Notes under the pieces: generated by a model
What the model was told of the DNA's origin: nothing
Databases searched by the model: none
Seen by the model: the letters and a program-made list of their open reading frames with translations, nothing else
NCBI GenBank assembly: GCA_036377415.1
Contig: DASUYK010000080.1
Coordinates: forward strand, 1 to 23,382
Source of the DNA: DASUPK01 sp036377415
GTDB taxonomy: Bacteria; Actinomycetota; Thermoleophilia; Solirubrobacterales; 70-9
DNA length: 23,382 bases
Reading direction: 5' to 3'
Shown here: piece by piece, positions 7,017 to 14,698 of the stretch
Position numbering within the stretch: position 1 is the first letter of the stretch
How the letters are laid out: every line of letters starts with the position of its first letter
Program-made: the position numbers and the translations under genes

Positions 7017-7787
7017 TCAGCCGCCGGAGACCGGCCGTTCCGGAACGCTCACGTCGAGGTACGAGGGGGAACCCCTCTCCTCGCTCGAGAGGACTGCGAC
7101 CGCGGCGGCCCACTTGTCCTCGGCGCCGAAGCCGTCCCCGAAGAGGAGGGCGGGCGCCCCCTCCATCTCCACGACGACCCCACCGTCCTCCTCCTCCCAG
7201 CTCGTTCCCTCGAGTCGCTCGCGAAGCGGCTCCGGGGTGGCGCCGAGGATCGCCGCCTGGGCCGCGGCCTTCTCGTCGAGCCGGGCACCGGCTGCCGAGG
7301 CGCCCTCGATCGTGGGCAGCTCCTTCGAATCGAAGCTCAGCCCCATCAGCATGTAGCCGTCCGGAGAGACGGCGACCTGTCGCCCCCTGATCGTGGCGAC
7401 GGCCACCGGGAGCCTCTCCCTGACCGTCACGTGTAGCTCGTGCGGAAAGCTCGTCTCGGCCTTGAGCGCCGCAACCGTGGGGAAGCGGGACACCGCGGCA
7501 GTGAGCTCGTCGTCCTTGAGGTGAAGCGTCGTCATGTCCTCGGCGGCGTTTGCGATCGCCGCGGTGATCTGCCTCTCGCTCGTCGTCGCTCCCTCGACGC
7601 TCACATCATCGACCGAGAACCAGGAGAGATCTCGGAACCAGAGCATGTATACGGCGTACAGCGCGATCGCGACGACGACGGCGGCGGCGAGTCGCCGGCG
7701 GACGACGGCGCCGTGCGGGGTGGCGCGGAGCCGAGTGCCGGCCCGGCGCGGCGGCGGCCGGGTCCCTCTCAGCGCTCGAGTTGCCAT
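7017..7787 (-). CDS. ftsQ: Cell division protein FtsQ
   Basis: Bitopic divisome protein that, with FtsL and FtsB-like partners, links the Z-ring to septal wall synthesis. The chosen ATG at 7787 gives 256 residues. The frame is open 64 codons further upstream, but that part is an Arg/Gly-rich shadow of murB. Layout: a basic cytoplasmic tail (1-32), one membrane segment (about 33-51, LAAAVVVAIALYAVYMLWF), a POTRA domain (about 55-125, beginning WFSVDDVSVEG and ending LHVTVRERLPVAVA), then the beta domain. The start lies inside the end of murB (19-base overlap), with GGTGAG 12 bases upstream, so it is likely translated by coupling. No ftsA gene follows, as is usual in Actinobacteria. Confidence 0.9.
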   Translation of the reverse strand: MATRALRGTRPPPRRAGTRLRATPHGAVVRRRLAAAVVVAIALYAVYMLWFRDLSWFSVDDVSVEGATTSERQITAAIANAAEDMTTLHLKDDELTAAVSRFPTVAALKAETSFPHELHVTVRERLPVAVATIRGRQVAVSPDGYMLMGLSFDSKELPTIEGASAAGARLDEKAAAQAAILGATPEPLRERLEGTSWEEEDGGVVVEMEGAPALLFGDGFGAEDKWAAAVAVLSSEERGSPSYLDVSVPERPVSGG

Positions 7788-8686
7788 TCCTCGGGCCAGC
7801 TCACCTCGCCAAGCACCTGGACCTCGGGCTCGAGCACGACCCCGAAACGCTCGTGCACCCGGCGGCGGGCCTCGGCCATCACGGCGAGGACGTCGGCGGT
7901 CGTCGCCCTGCCGGCGTTCTCGACGAAGTTCGCGTGCTTGGGCGAGAGCCTGGCCCCCCCGATCTGGAGGCCCCGGCATCCGGCGTCATCGAGCAGCTGG
8001 CCGGCCGAGCGCCCCTCCGCCCGCTCATTCTCCGGGTTCATGAAGGTCGAGCCGAACGTCTTGATCCCGGACGGCTGGGCCTCCTTCCGCCGCGCTCGCA
8101 TGTCAGCCATGGTGGACTTCACATCGGCCGGATTCGACCCATCGAGGCGAAAGCCTGCCCGGGAGACCACCTCGCGCTCGGTGATCCCCGACCCCCGGTA
8201 GCGGAGGCCGAGCTGGTCCGGGGTCCGCCGCTCGGCACCGCCCGCCGTGCAGATCGTCACCCACTCGAGCACCCGCCCGAGCTCTCCCCCGTACGCGTTG
8301 GCGTTCATCCGGACCGCGCCACCCACGGTCCCGGGGATGTTCACCCCGAACTCGAGCCCGGCCAGCCCCCAGCCCGCCGCCCGGGCCGCCGCGGAGGGAA
8401 GCCTGACGCCGCCGCCGCAGATCACCCGGGTGCCGTCGCGCTCGACCGTCGCGAGATCCCCGGCCAGCTTCAGGACGAGGCCCCGAAATCCACCGTCCGC
8501 GACGAGCAGGTTCGATCCCGAGCCGACCACAGCGATCGCGAGGCCCTCCCGCTCCGCCCATTCGAGCAGCTCGACGAGCTCGGGCTCGGACTCCGGCTTC
8601 GCGAAGTGGTCCGCCGGCCCGCCGACCCTGACGGTGGTGAGCCGGGCGAGCGGATAGCCGTCCTCGATGCCCCCGGGCCTGCTCAT
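7769..8686 (-). CDS. murB: UDP-N-acetylenolpyruvoylglucosamine reductase
   Basis: FAD enzyme that reduces UDP-GlcNAc-enolpyruvate to UDP-MurNAc with NADPH in the cytoplasm. 305 residues. Seen: FAD-binding GSGSNLLVADGGFRG (about 55-69), GVNIPGTVGGAVRMNANAYGG (split: GVNIPGTVGGA then VRMNANAYGG), the substrate Arg in RYRGS (Arg164), the proton-donor Ser in FGSTFMNP (Ser213), and the C-terminal catalytic Glu in LEPEVQVLG (Glu288). The length and the absence of an obvious extra substrate-lid domain suggest the type II form. ATG 8686 overlaps the murC stop as ATGA. In mycobacteria and streptomycetes murB is not in the dcw cluster, so its place between murC and ftsQ is a useful taxonomic marker. 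Confidence 0.96.
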   Translation of the reverse strand: MSRPGGIEDGYPLARLTTVRVGGPADHFAKPESEPELVELLEWAEREGLAIAVVGSGSNLLVADGGFRGLVLKLAGDLATVERDGTRVICGGGVRLPSAAARAAGWGLAGLEFGVNIPGTVGGAVRMNANAYGGELGRVLEWVTICTAGGAERRTPDQLGLRYRGSGITEREVVSRAGFRLDGSNPADVKSTMADMRARRKEAQPSGIKTFGSTFMNPENERAEGRSAGQLLDDAGCRGLQIGGARLSPKHANFVENAGRATTADVLAVMAEARRRVHERFGVVLEPEVQVLGEVSWPEEWQLER

Positions 8687-10074
8687 CCGCCGCCTCCGTC
8701 AACCAGGGCCTCCGCAAGCTTGTGGATGTCCCCCGCGCCGATCGTGATCAGCACTTCCCCCTCACGGAGCCGTGGGCCGAGCGCGCGAGCCGCCGCGTCT
8801 GCGGTCGGAAGCCACCACACGCGCCCGCCCCGGGCGTGGTCGGCGGCTGCCTCGGCCACCATCAGCCCGCTCACCCCGGCGAGGGCGCCGACCGGCTGCT
8901 CCCGCGCCGGGTAGACGTCGAGGACGGCGACCTCGTCCGCTCCCGTGAGCGCGGCTCCCAGCTCCTCCGCGAGCGCCTTCGTCCGCGAGTACAGATGGGG
9001 CTGGAAGACCGCGATCAGCCGTCGCGGCTCCAGCTCGCGGGCGGCCTCAAGGGTCGCCCTCACCTCGGTCGGATGATGCGCGTAGTCGTCGTAGATCCGG
9101 GCCCCGTTCGCCTCCCCCTTCGCCTCGAGCCTCCGGGCGACGCCGGGGAAGCCGCCGAGCGCCTGGGCGCAGGCGGCGGGGTCCGCGCCGGCGGCCGCGA
9201 GGCCGCCGAGCGCCGCGAGCGCGTTGGCGACGCTGTGGCGGCCGGGAACCCGAAGCCCCACCTCGGTGTCGATCCCGGCCCCCATGGCGCGGAACCGGTT
9301 GCCGCCGCCCTCGGTCGTTTCGATCTCGGCCGCGAGCAGATCCGCATCGACGGGGGGATCCCCGGGCCCCGGCTCGAGCGCGAAGCGGATAACGCGCTGC
9401 GCCTCCTGACCCGGAAGCCGGACGTCGGCCCCCGTCACCAGCGCGGCCGAGGGGGCTCCGAACGCCGCGAACGCCTCGGAGAGCTCCGCGAGCGAGGCCC
9501 AGCGCGAGTGGTGGTCGAGTTCGAGGTTGGTGACCACGGCGATCTCGGGACGAAGGCGCAGGAAGCTGGCGTCGCTCTCGTCCGCCTCGGCGACCACCCA
9601 GTCACCCTCGCCCCATGCCGCGTTGGTGGCCTCTCCGTCCGGGCCGGCGCCGGGAAGCTCTCCTCCGAGGAAGAAGGGTGGGTCCGCCCCGGTCGCCCGA
9701 AGGGCCCAGATGCACATCGCGGCGGTCGTCGTCTTTCCGTGGGTTCCCGCGACCGCGAGCAGACGGCGCCGGCCGCAGAGCTCGGCGAGCAGCTCACCGC
9801 GATGGATCACCCGCTGGTCCCGCTCGCGCGCGCGGGCCAGCTCCGGGTTGTCCTCGGCGATCGCGGTCGAGATCACCACCTCGGCATCGGCGGGCACCCG
9901 TTCGGCGTCGTGGCCGAGATGCGGCTCGATCCCGGCGGCGCGGAGGCGTTCGGTGTAGGAGGACTCCACCCGATCCGACCCGCTCACCTCCGCGCCGAGC
10001 TCCGCGCAGACGAGTGCCAGGCCGCTCATCCCCGCCCCTCCGATCCCGACGAAGTGAAGGCGGCGCCCCTTCAT
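8683..10074 (-). CDS. murC: UDP-N-acetylmuramate--L-alanine ligase
   Basis: ATP-dependent ligase that adds the first amino acid, L-Ala, to UDP-MurNAc. 463 residues, normal for the family. Seen: the N-terminal Rossmann-like HFVGIGGAGMSGLA (7-20), ATP loop AGTHGKTTTAAM (109-120), EADESDASFL, NLELDHHSRW, DDYAHHPTEVRATL and FQPHLYSRT in the C-terminal domain. ATG 10074 overlaps the murG stop as ATGA, and its own stop overlaps murB the same way, so murG, murC and murB are probably made by coupled translation. Confidence 0.97.
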   Translation of the reverse strand: MKGRRLHFVGIGGAGMSGLALVCAELGAEVSGSDRVESSYTERLRAAGIEPHLGHDAERVPADAEVVISTAIAEDNPELARARERDQRVIHRGELLAELCGRRRLLAVAGTHGKTTTAAMCIWALRATGADPPFFLGGELPGAGPDGEATNAAWGEGDWVVAEADESDASFLRLRPEIAVVTNLELDHHSRWASLAELSEAFAAFGAPSAALVTGADVRLPGQEAQRVIRFALEPGPGDPPVDADLLAAEIETTEGGGNRFRAMGAGIDTEVGLRVPGRHSVANALAALGGLAAAGADPAACAQALGGFPGVARRLEAKGEANGARIYDDYAHHPTEVRATLEAARELEPRRLIAVFQPHLYSRTKALAEELGAALTGADEVAVLDVYPAREQPVGALAGVSGLMVAEAAADHARGGRVWWLPTADAAARALGPRLREGEVLITIGAGDIHKLAEALVDGGGG

Positions 10075-11183
10075 CCGCCCACCTCTCCCCCGACCGCCGC
10101 GAGCGCCTCGCGGGCGATCCGCTCGGCGGCGTCCGGCTTCGCGAGGTGGCGGGCAGCCGATGCCATCTCCCTCAACCGGTCCTCATCCCCGAGGAGCTCG
10201 GAGATCGCGCCCATCAGGCGGTCGGGGGTGAGCTCCGAATCAGGGATCACGATCGCCGCCCCTCCGTCCGCCATCCAGCGCGCGTTCGTCTCCTGATGGT
10301 TGCCAGTCGCGTGCGGGTAGGGCACCAGGATCGCGGGGCGGCCGGCGGCCGCGATCTCCATCACCGACCCCCCGGCCCGGGCGACCACCAGGTCGGCGGC
10401 GGCGAGGACGTCACCGAGGTTGGGCTCGTAGGAGATCAGCGTGTAGCGCTCGGGGCGCCCCTGCACGTCCCAGCGACGCCTCAGCTCGGCGAAGTCGCGC
10501 CGGCCGACGACGTGAAGGATCCACGGCTCGCCGACATGGTCGCGGGGCAGGCCGGCGGGCCGGGTGAACGCCTCGAACGCCGCGACGTTGATCGAGAGCG
10601 CCCCGAGGCTGCCGCCGACCACGGTGACGCAATCAGCGGGCTCGGGGATGCCGAAGCGCCTCCGCGCGACGGCAGCGTCCGCCTCGAGGACCGGGCGGGG
10701 GATGGGCCGGCCGGTGACCAGGTACGGTCCGCCGTCGCGGCCGGGGATCGGAAACGCGAGGCAGATCCGCCGCGCGCGGGGGGCGAGCAGCCGGTTGGCG
10801 AGGCCGAGATGGCTGTCCGCCTCGGTGAGAACCAGCGGAAGGCCCATCCGCAGCGCCGCCAGACCGACGGGTCCCGCGACGTAGCCGCCGCCGCCGAGCA
10901 CGACGTCCGCGCCGCGGGCGGCGAGCAGCCGGCGGGCCTCGCCGACGGCGCGGCCGGCCTGCCACGCCGCGGCCGCCGCCTTCAGGGGGTTCCGCCGGTC
11001 CAGGCCGCTCACCCGCAGGAAGTCGATCTCGTATCCCGCCGCCGGGACGAGCTCCGCCTCGGCGCGCTCACGGGTTCCGAGGAAGCTGACCTCGGCGCCC
11101 TCAGCGCGAAGCGCGTCGGCGACGGCGATCGCCGGCACGACGTGCCCCGCCGTGCCGCCGGCCGCTATCACGACTCTTGCCAC
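10071..11183 (-). CDS. murG: Lipid II synthase MurG (undecaprenyl-PP-MurNAc-pentapeptide GlcNAc transferase)
   Basis: Peripheral membrane GT-B glycosyltransferase that adds GlcNAc to lipid I to make lipid II. 370 residues. Seen: GGTAGHVVPAIAVA (9-22), GGGGYVAGPVGLAA, the UDP-binding ARAGGSVMEIAAAG, and PYPHATGNHQETNARWM (PYPHATGNHQ then ETNARWM). The motif that in most MurG proteins reads HEQN...G..N reads TEADSHLGLANRLLAP here. GTG 11183 is supported by GAGGAGG at 11203-11197 (13 bases away, somewhat long) and by the family N-terminus. It begins inside ftsW: the two genes overlap by 83 bases in different frames. Confidence 0.95.
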   Translation of the reverse strand: MARVVIAAGGTAGHVVPAIAVADALRAEGAEVSFLGTRERAEAELVPAAGYEIDFLRVSGLDRRNPLKAAAAAWQAGRAVGEARRLLAARGADVVLGGGGYVAGPVGLAALRMGLPLVLTEADSHLGLANRLLAPRARRICLAFPIPGRDGGPYLVTGRPIPRPVLEADAAVARRRFGIPEPADCVTVVGGSLGALSINVAAFEAFTRPAGLPRDHVGEPWILHVVGRRDFAELRRRWDVQGRPERYTLISYEPNLGDVLAAADLVVARAGGSVMEIAAAGRPAILVPYPHATGNHQETNARWMADGGAAIVIPDSELTPDRLMGAISELLGDEDRLREMASAARHLAKPDAAERIAREALAAVGGEVGG

Positions 11184-12438
11184 TTGCGACGCGCTTCCTC
11201 CTCGTATGCGTTCCTCCGTCGATCACGCGCAGTCTCGCAGGGCCCCCGGCCGGGGACCGTCCGGCGCGCGACGCTCCGCCCTCGCCTCCCGAGCGCCGAC
11301 GCCCGGATCCCTGTGCGGGACGCCGCGCCACGTTCAGGATCAAGCCGGCCGAGGCAAGAGTGATCACGAGGCTGGTCCCCCCGTAAGAGACGAACGGCAG
11401 GGGCACCCCGGTGAGCGGTGCGAGGCCGAGCACCGCGAACAGGTTGAGCGCGGCCTGGGCCATGATCAGCGAGGTGAGCCCGGCGGCGAGCAGCTTGCTG
11501 TACCGGTCGCGGGCGCGGTGGGCGGCGCGCAGCCCCGCGTAGCCGAACATCCCGTACAGCCCGATCAGGACGAACATTCCGGCGAGCCCGAGCTCCTCGC
11601 CGATCACCGCGGCGATCATGTCGGTGTGGGCCTCGGGCAGGTAGGAGGCCTTCTGGACGCTCTCGCCGAGGCCGACGCCGAAGATGCCCCCGGAGCCGAC
11701 CGCGATCGTCGCCTGCTTGCTCTGGAAGCCCGCTCCGCCCGGGTCCGCCCCTGGATTGAGGAAGCCGGTCAGCCTCTCCTGCTGGTAGGGGTTGGTGGCG
11801 ATCATCGCCACGCCGATCAGGCCGATTGCGACCGCGGCGGGGGCCAGGGTCCGAAGCCGGACGCCGGCGAGGAAGAGCACTGCACAGACGGCGGACGCGA
11901 TGATGATCGAGGTGCCCAGGTCCGGCTGAATCGAGATCAGGAGCAGCGCTGCGCCGACAACGAGCAGGTAGGGGCCGAGCCCCCGGAGGTCCCTGACGCG
12001 GCGCGGCTCGGCGGCGAGCAGGTGGGCGCCATAGAGAACCAGCGACAGCTTCGCGAGCTCGGAGGGCTGGAACTGGAGGAGGCCGGCGCCGATCCAGCGC
12101 TGCGCACCGTTCACGGTCTGACCGACGCCCGGGGCGAGCACCGCGACGAGCAGGAAGAGCGAGACGAGCAGCATCAGCGGCGTCAGCGCCCGCGCGACGG
12201 CGAGGCCGCGCAGGGACAGACCCCGCATCACCGCGAGGCCGATCGCGGCGAAGGCGACGGTGCGCAGGAGGTAGTAGAAGCCGTTCCCCTCGCCGGTGAG
12301 CAGGGAGCGGGCCGAGCTTGCGCTGAACACCATCACCGCTCCGAAGGCGAGCAGGCAGAGAGTCGCGGTCAGCAGGAGCGAGTACTCGAGCGGCGGCGGC
12401 GACTGCCGTTTCGGCGGATTGCGCCTCCGCAGGCTCAT
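11101..12438 (-). CDS. ftsW: Septal peptidoglycan polymerase FtsW (SEDS family)
   Basis: Polytopic SEDS glycosyltransferase that polymerises lipid II at the septum together with FtsI. The ATG at 12438 gives 445 residues; it overlaps the murD stop as ATGA and has GGAGG 7 bases upstream. About ten membrane segments are visible. Family stretches are NGAQRWIGAGLLQFQPSELAK, quoted in part as RWIGAGLLQFQPSELAK, then SIQPDLGTS, GFQSKQATIAVGSGG, LPEAHTDMIAAVIGEELG and PLTGVPLPFVSYGG. A hydrophilic C-terminal tail of about 75 residues, rich in Arg, Gly and Ser, runs 83 bases into murG because there is no earlier in-frame stop. A tail on the cytoplasmic side could contact FtsZ or other divisome proteins; that role is inferred. 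Confidence 0.95.
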   Translation of the reverse strand: MSLRRRNPPKRQSPPPLEYSLLLTATLCLLAFGAVMVFSASSARSLLTGEGNGFYYLLRTVAFAAIGLAVMRGLSLRGLAVARALTPLMLLVSLFLLVAVLAPGVGQTVNGAQRWIGAGLLQFQPSELAKLSLVLYGAHLLAAEPRRVRDLRGLGPYLLVVGAALLLISIQPDLGTSIIIASAVCAVLFLAGVRLRTLAPAAVAIGLIGVAMIATNPYQQERLTGFLNPGADPGGAGFQSKQATIAVGSGGIFGVGLGESVQKASYLPEAHTDMIAAVIGEELGLAGMFVLIGLYGMFGYAGLRAAHRARDRYSKLLAAGLTSLIMAQAALNLFAVLGLAPLTGVPLPFVSYGGTSLVITLASAGLILNVARRPAQGSGRRRSGGEGGASRAGRSPAGGPARLRVIDGGTHTRRKRVASGKSRDSGRRHGGARRAGDRRRRRASR

Positions 12439-13808
12439 CGAAGCGCCTCCACCAGCTCCCGGAACCGCGCGCCGCGCGCCTCGAAATCCTCGAACGCGTC
12501 GAAGCTGGCGCACGCGGGTGAGAGCAGGACGACCTCACCCGGCTTCGCCCGGCCCGACGCTGTCTGCACCGCGCGCTCGAGGGAGCCGCAGTCCTTGATC
12601 TCGACGCCCGCCACGGCCGTGGGCGCGAGCTCCTCGGCGAGCCGCTCCGCCGCCTCGCCGATCAGGTAGCAGGCGACGCAGCGCTCCCCGACCGGCCGGA
12701 GGAGCGGCGCGAAGCTCTCCCGCTTCGGCCGCCCGCCCGCGATCAGATGCACGCCGCCGGCGAACGAGTCGATTCCGGCGAGCGCGGAGGCGACGTTCGT
12801 CGCCTTCGAGTCGTTCACGTAGAGCACCCCGTCGATCTCGCGGACCCGCTCGAGGCGGTGCGGGACGCCCGCGAAGCTGCGCAGCCCATCGGCGACTGCA
12901 TCTCGCGGCAACCCGGATGCGAGGGCCGCCGCCGCGGCCGCCATCGCGTTCTCGATGTTGTGCGTGCCGAGAAGCTGAAGCTCGTCGACCCGGATCAGGG
13001 GGCCGTCCGCGGCGAAGATCACACCGTTGGCGAGGCTCAGCTCGCAGTCCGGGTCCGCCGCCTCTGCCTCCGCCGGGCAGAACCGGACCCGGCGCGCGCA
13101 GCCGCCGAGGTCGCGCGAACGGAGCTCCGGCGTGTCGCCATTGAAGACGGCGACGTCGTCGTTCCCCTGGTTGGCGAAGATCCGAAGCTTCGCGTCGAGG
13201 TACGCCTCGAGCGTGCCGTGGCGATCGAGGTGGTCGGGCGCCAGGTTGACGAAGACCGCGGTCTCCGGCGAGAACAGCAAGGAGTCCTCGAGCTGGAAGC
13301 TCGAGCACTCGCAGACGACCGTCGCCCCCGGGTCGACCTCGCCGACGAGGCTGCCGAGAGGAGTGCCGACGTTCCCCGCGACCGCGACGGCGCGTCCCGC
13401 GCTCCGGTGGAGGTGGCCGATCAGCTCCGTCGTCGTGGTCTTGCCGTTGGTACCCGTGACGGCGCAGAACGCGTTCGGGATCAGCCGCCAGGCGAGCTCG
13501 AGCTCCCCGGTCACCTCCGTGCCGCGCTCGCGGGCCGCAAGGACCACCGGGGCGTCCTGGGGCACGCCGGGGCTCTTCACCAGCGTTCGGGCACGCTCCA
13601 GCAGCCGTGTTCCATCCACGCCCAGGTTCACTTCGACGCCCGCCGCCTCCAGCCCTTCCGCCTCCTTCGGCTGTCCGGAGTCGAGGCCGATCACGGTCTC
13701 GCCGCGGGCCGCGAGCAGCCGCGCGGCCGCCGCGCCCGAGCGCGCCAGCCCGACCACCAGGTAAGGCCCCTCGGGAAGGGACGGACGGGGCTTTCGGCCC
13801 TGGTTCAC
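12435..13808 (-). CDS. murD: UDP-N-acetylmuramoyl-L-alanine--D-glutamate ligase
   Basis: Adds D-Glu to UDP-MurNAc-L-Ala using ATP. From GTG 13808 it has 457 residues, the family's usual length. The frame is open to 13949, but the extra 47 residues have no family character. Seen: N-terminal GPYLVVGLARSGAAAARLL (14-32), ATP loop TGTNGKTTTTE (118-128), ECSSFQLE, NLAPDHLDRHGT, YVNDSKATN, HLIAGGRPKR and the C-terminal LLSPACASFDAFEDFEARG. The start lacks a nearby SD site, but the GTG overlaps the TGA of a 26-codon open frame as GTGA, which is the junction type used elsewhere here. In most bacteria murD directly follows mraY; here an arrestin-like gene and an inverted reductase-like gene lie between, so murD heads a new transcription unit. 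Confidence 0.93.
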   Translation of the reverse strand: MNQGRKPRPSLPEGPYLVVGLARSGAAAARLLAARGETVIGLDSGQPKEAEGLEAAGVEVNLGVDGTRLLERARTLVKSPGVPQDAPVVLAARERGTEVTGELELAWRLIPNAFCAVTGTNGKTTTTELIGHLHRSAGRAVAVAGNVGTPLGSLVGEVDPGATVVCECSSFQLEDSLLFSPETAVFVNLAPDHLDRHGTLEAYLDAKLRIFANQGNDDVAVFNGDTPELRSRDLGGCARRVRFCPAEAEAADPDCELSLANGVIFAADGPLIRVDELQLLGTHNIENAMAAAAAALASGLPRDAVADGLRSFAGVPHRLERVREIDGVLYVNDSKATNVASALAGIDSFAGGVHLIAGGRPKRESFAPLLRPVGERCVACYLIGEAAERLAEELAPTAVAGVEIKDCGSLERAVQTASGRAKPGEVVLLSPACASFDAFEDFEARGARFRELVEALR

Positions 13809-13885
13809 ATAACGATGTTCGCTAAGGCCAGGCGTCCCCCTCCCCAGCCGAGGGCGCCGTCCAGGTAGACAGGCGGCCGGGACAT
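13805..13885 (-). CDS. Possible 26-residue leader peptide upstream of murD
   Basis: An ATG at 13885 opens a short frame (begins MSRPPVYLDGALGWGGG, ends ANIVM) whose TGA overlaps the GTG of murD as GTGA. There is no SD site in front of it, although a purine-rich GGGAGGGGG lies inside it (about 13836-13844). It could be a leader whose translation feeds ribosomes to murD, the tail of a gene broken when the inverted neighbour arrived, or chance. I do not recognise the peptide. Confidence 0.2.
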   Translation of the reverse strand: MSRPPVYLDGALGWGGGRLALANIVM

Positions 13886-13972
13886 GCATGATGTGTGAAG
13901 GATCGGCACCCGGTGAGTTTCCCGGCCCGAGCCGGTCATTAGAGACCAAACCGCGCAGAAAGGAACCCGCAA

Positions 13973-14596
13973 ATGCGAGAGCTGATCGTGAGCACCTTCA
14001 TCACCCTTGACGGAGTCATGCAGGCGCCGGGCGGCCCGGAGGAGGATCCCGACGGTGGCTTCGAGCACGGCGGCTGGTCGTTCGGGTACTGGGACGAGCA
14101 GATGGAGACGGCGATGGGAGAGTGGATGTCGAAGCCTTTCGACCTGGTCCTCGGCCGCAAGACCTACGAGATCTTCGCGGCCCACTGGCCGCACACCGAC
14201 GAGGACCCCGCCGAGCTGCTCAACAGCGCCACCAAGCACGTGGCGTCGAACACGCTCAGCGAGCTCGAGTGGGAGAACTCGAAGCTGATCGAGGGCGAGG
14301 CGCCCGAGGCGATCCGCGCGCTCAAGGAACAGGACGGCCCCGAGCTTCAGGTACACGGCAGCGCGAACCTGATCCAGACGCTGCTCGAGCACGAGCTGAT
14401 CGACGAGTTCCGCCTGATGATCTTCCCCCTCGTCCTCGGCAAGGGAAAGCGCCTGTTCGACGGCGGAACGCTGCCGGCCGGCCTGGAGGTCGCGAGCTCG
14501 CAGGTCGCATCGACCGGCGTGATCATCGGCACGTACAGAAGCGGCGCCGAGATCAAGTACGGCTCCTTCGCCGAGAAGACGCCCAGCGAGACGTAG
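13973..14596 (+). CDS. RibD C-terminal/dihydrofolate-reductase-like protein
   Basis: 207 residues, the normal size of the small stand-alone bacterial proteins with a RibD-C/DHFR-like fold. Seen: N-terminal strand ELIVSTFITLDGVMQAPGG (3-21), the nucleotide-site region PFDLVLGRKTYEIFAAHWP (55-73), VHGSANLIQTLLEHELIDE (127-145), and the strand LMIFPLVLGKGKRLF (148-162). Members presumably bind NADPH and reduce a pterin-like or other small substrate, but for most no substrate is known and I assign none. AAAGGA lies 8 bases before the ATG. It is the only complete plus-strand gene among the dcw genes, divergent from murD (164-base gap) and convergent with the arrestin-like gene (102-base gap). Its codon choice looks as GC-rich as its neighbours, so any transfer is not recent by eye. 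Confidence 0.85.
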   Translation: MRELIVSTFITLDGVMQAPGGPEEDPDGGFEHGGWSFGYWDEQMETAMGEWMSKPFDLVLGRKTYEIFAAHWPHTDEDPAELLNSATKHVASNTLSELEWENSKLIEGEAPEAIRALKEQDGPELQVHGSANLIQTLLEHELIDEFRLMIFPLVLGKGKRLFDGGTLPAGLEVASSQVASTGVIIGTYRSGAEIKYGSFAEKTPSET

Positions 14597-14661
14597 CTGC
14601 CGCGCCGCGCCGCGCAGGAGCGCCGAGCGGCGACCGCGTCGTCATCCGTGCGCCGGCGTCT

Positions 14662-14675
14662 ACGCAGGGATGCGT
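14662..14675. terminator. Hairpin in the convergent gap, possible two-way terminator
   Basis: ACGCA-GGGA-TGCGT is a 5-base-pair perfect stem with a four-base loop, between the stop of the reductase-like gene (14596) and the stop of the arrestin-like gene (14699). No T run follows on either strand, so termination is only suggested by its position between converging genes. The rest of the 102-base gap is GC-rich with a second small CGCCG/CGGCG stem near 14622-14633. Confidence 0.2.
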
Positions 14676-14698
14676 TGAGGTCTGAGGACGCCGTGGAG

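Noticed and set aside
6883..7113. 76-codon minus-strand open frame between ftsQ and ftsZ
   Set aside because: It starts inside ftsQ in the wrong frame, has no ribosome site, and its sequence is low in family-like features.
8722..10296. 524-codon plus-strand open frame opposite murC
   Set aside because: Composition is that of a high-GC shadow frame, and MurC motifs on the other strand are complete.
13886..13972. Promoters for murD and the reductase-like gene in the divergent gap
   Set aside because: Promoters must exist here, but I found no -35/-10 pair on either strand good enough to name. Only small inverted repeats (CCGGC-CCGA-GCCGG at 13922-13935, CATGCATG at 13883-13890) are visible.
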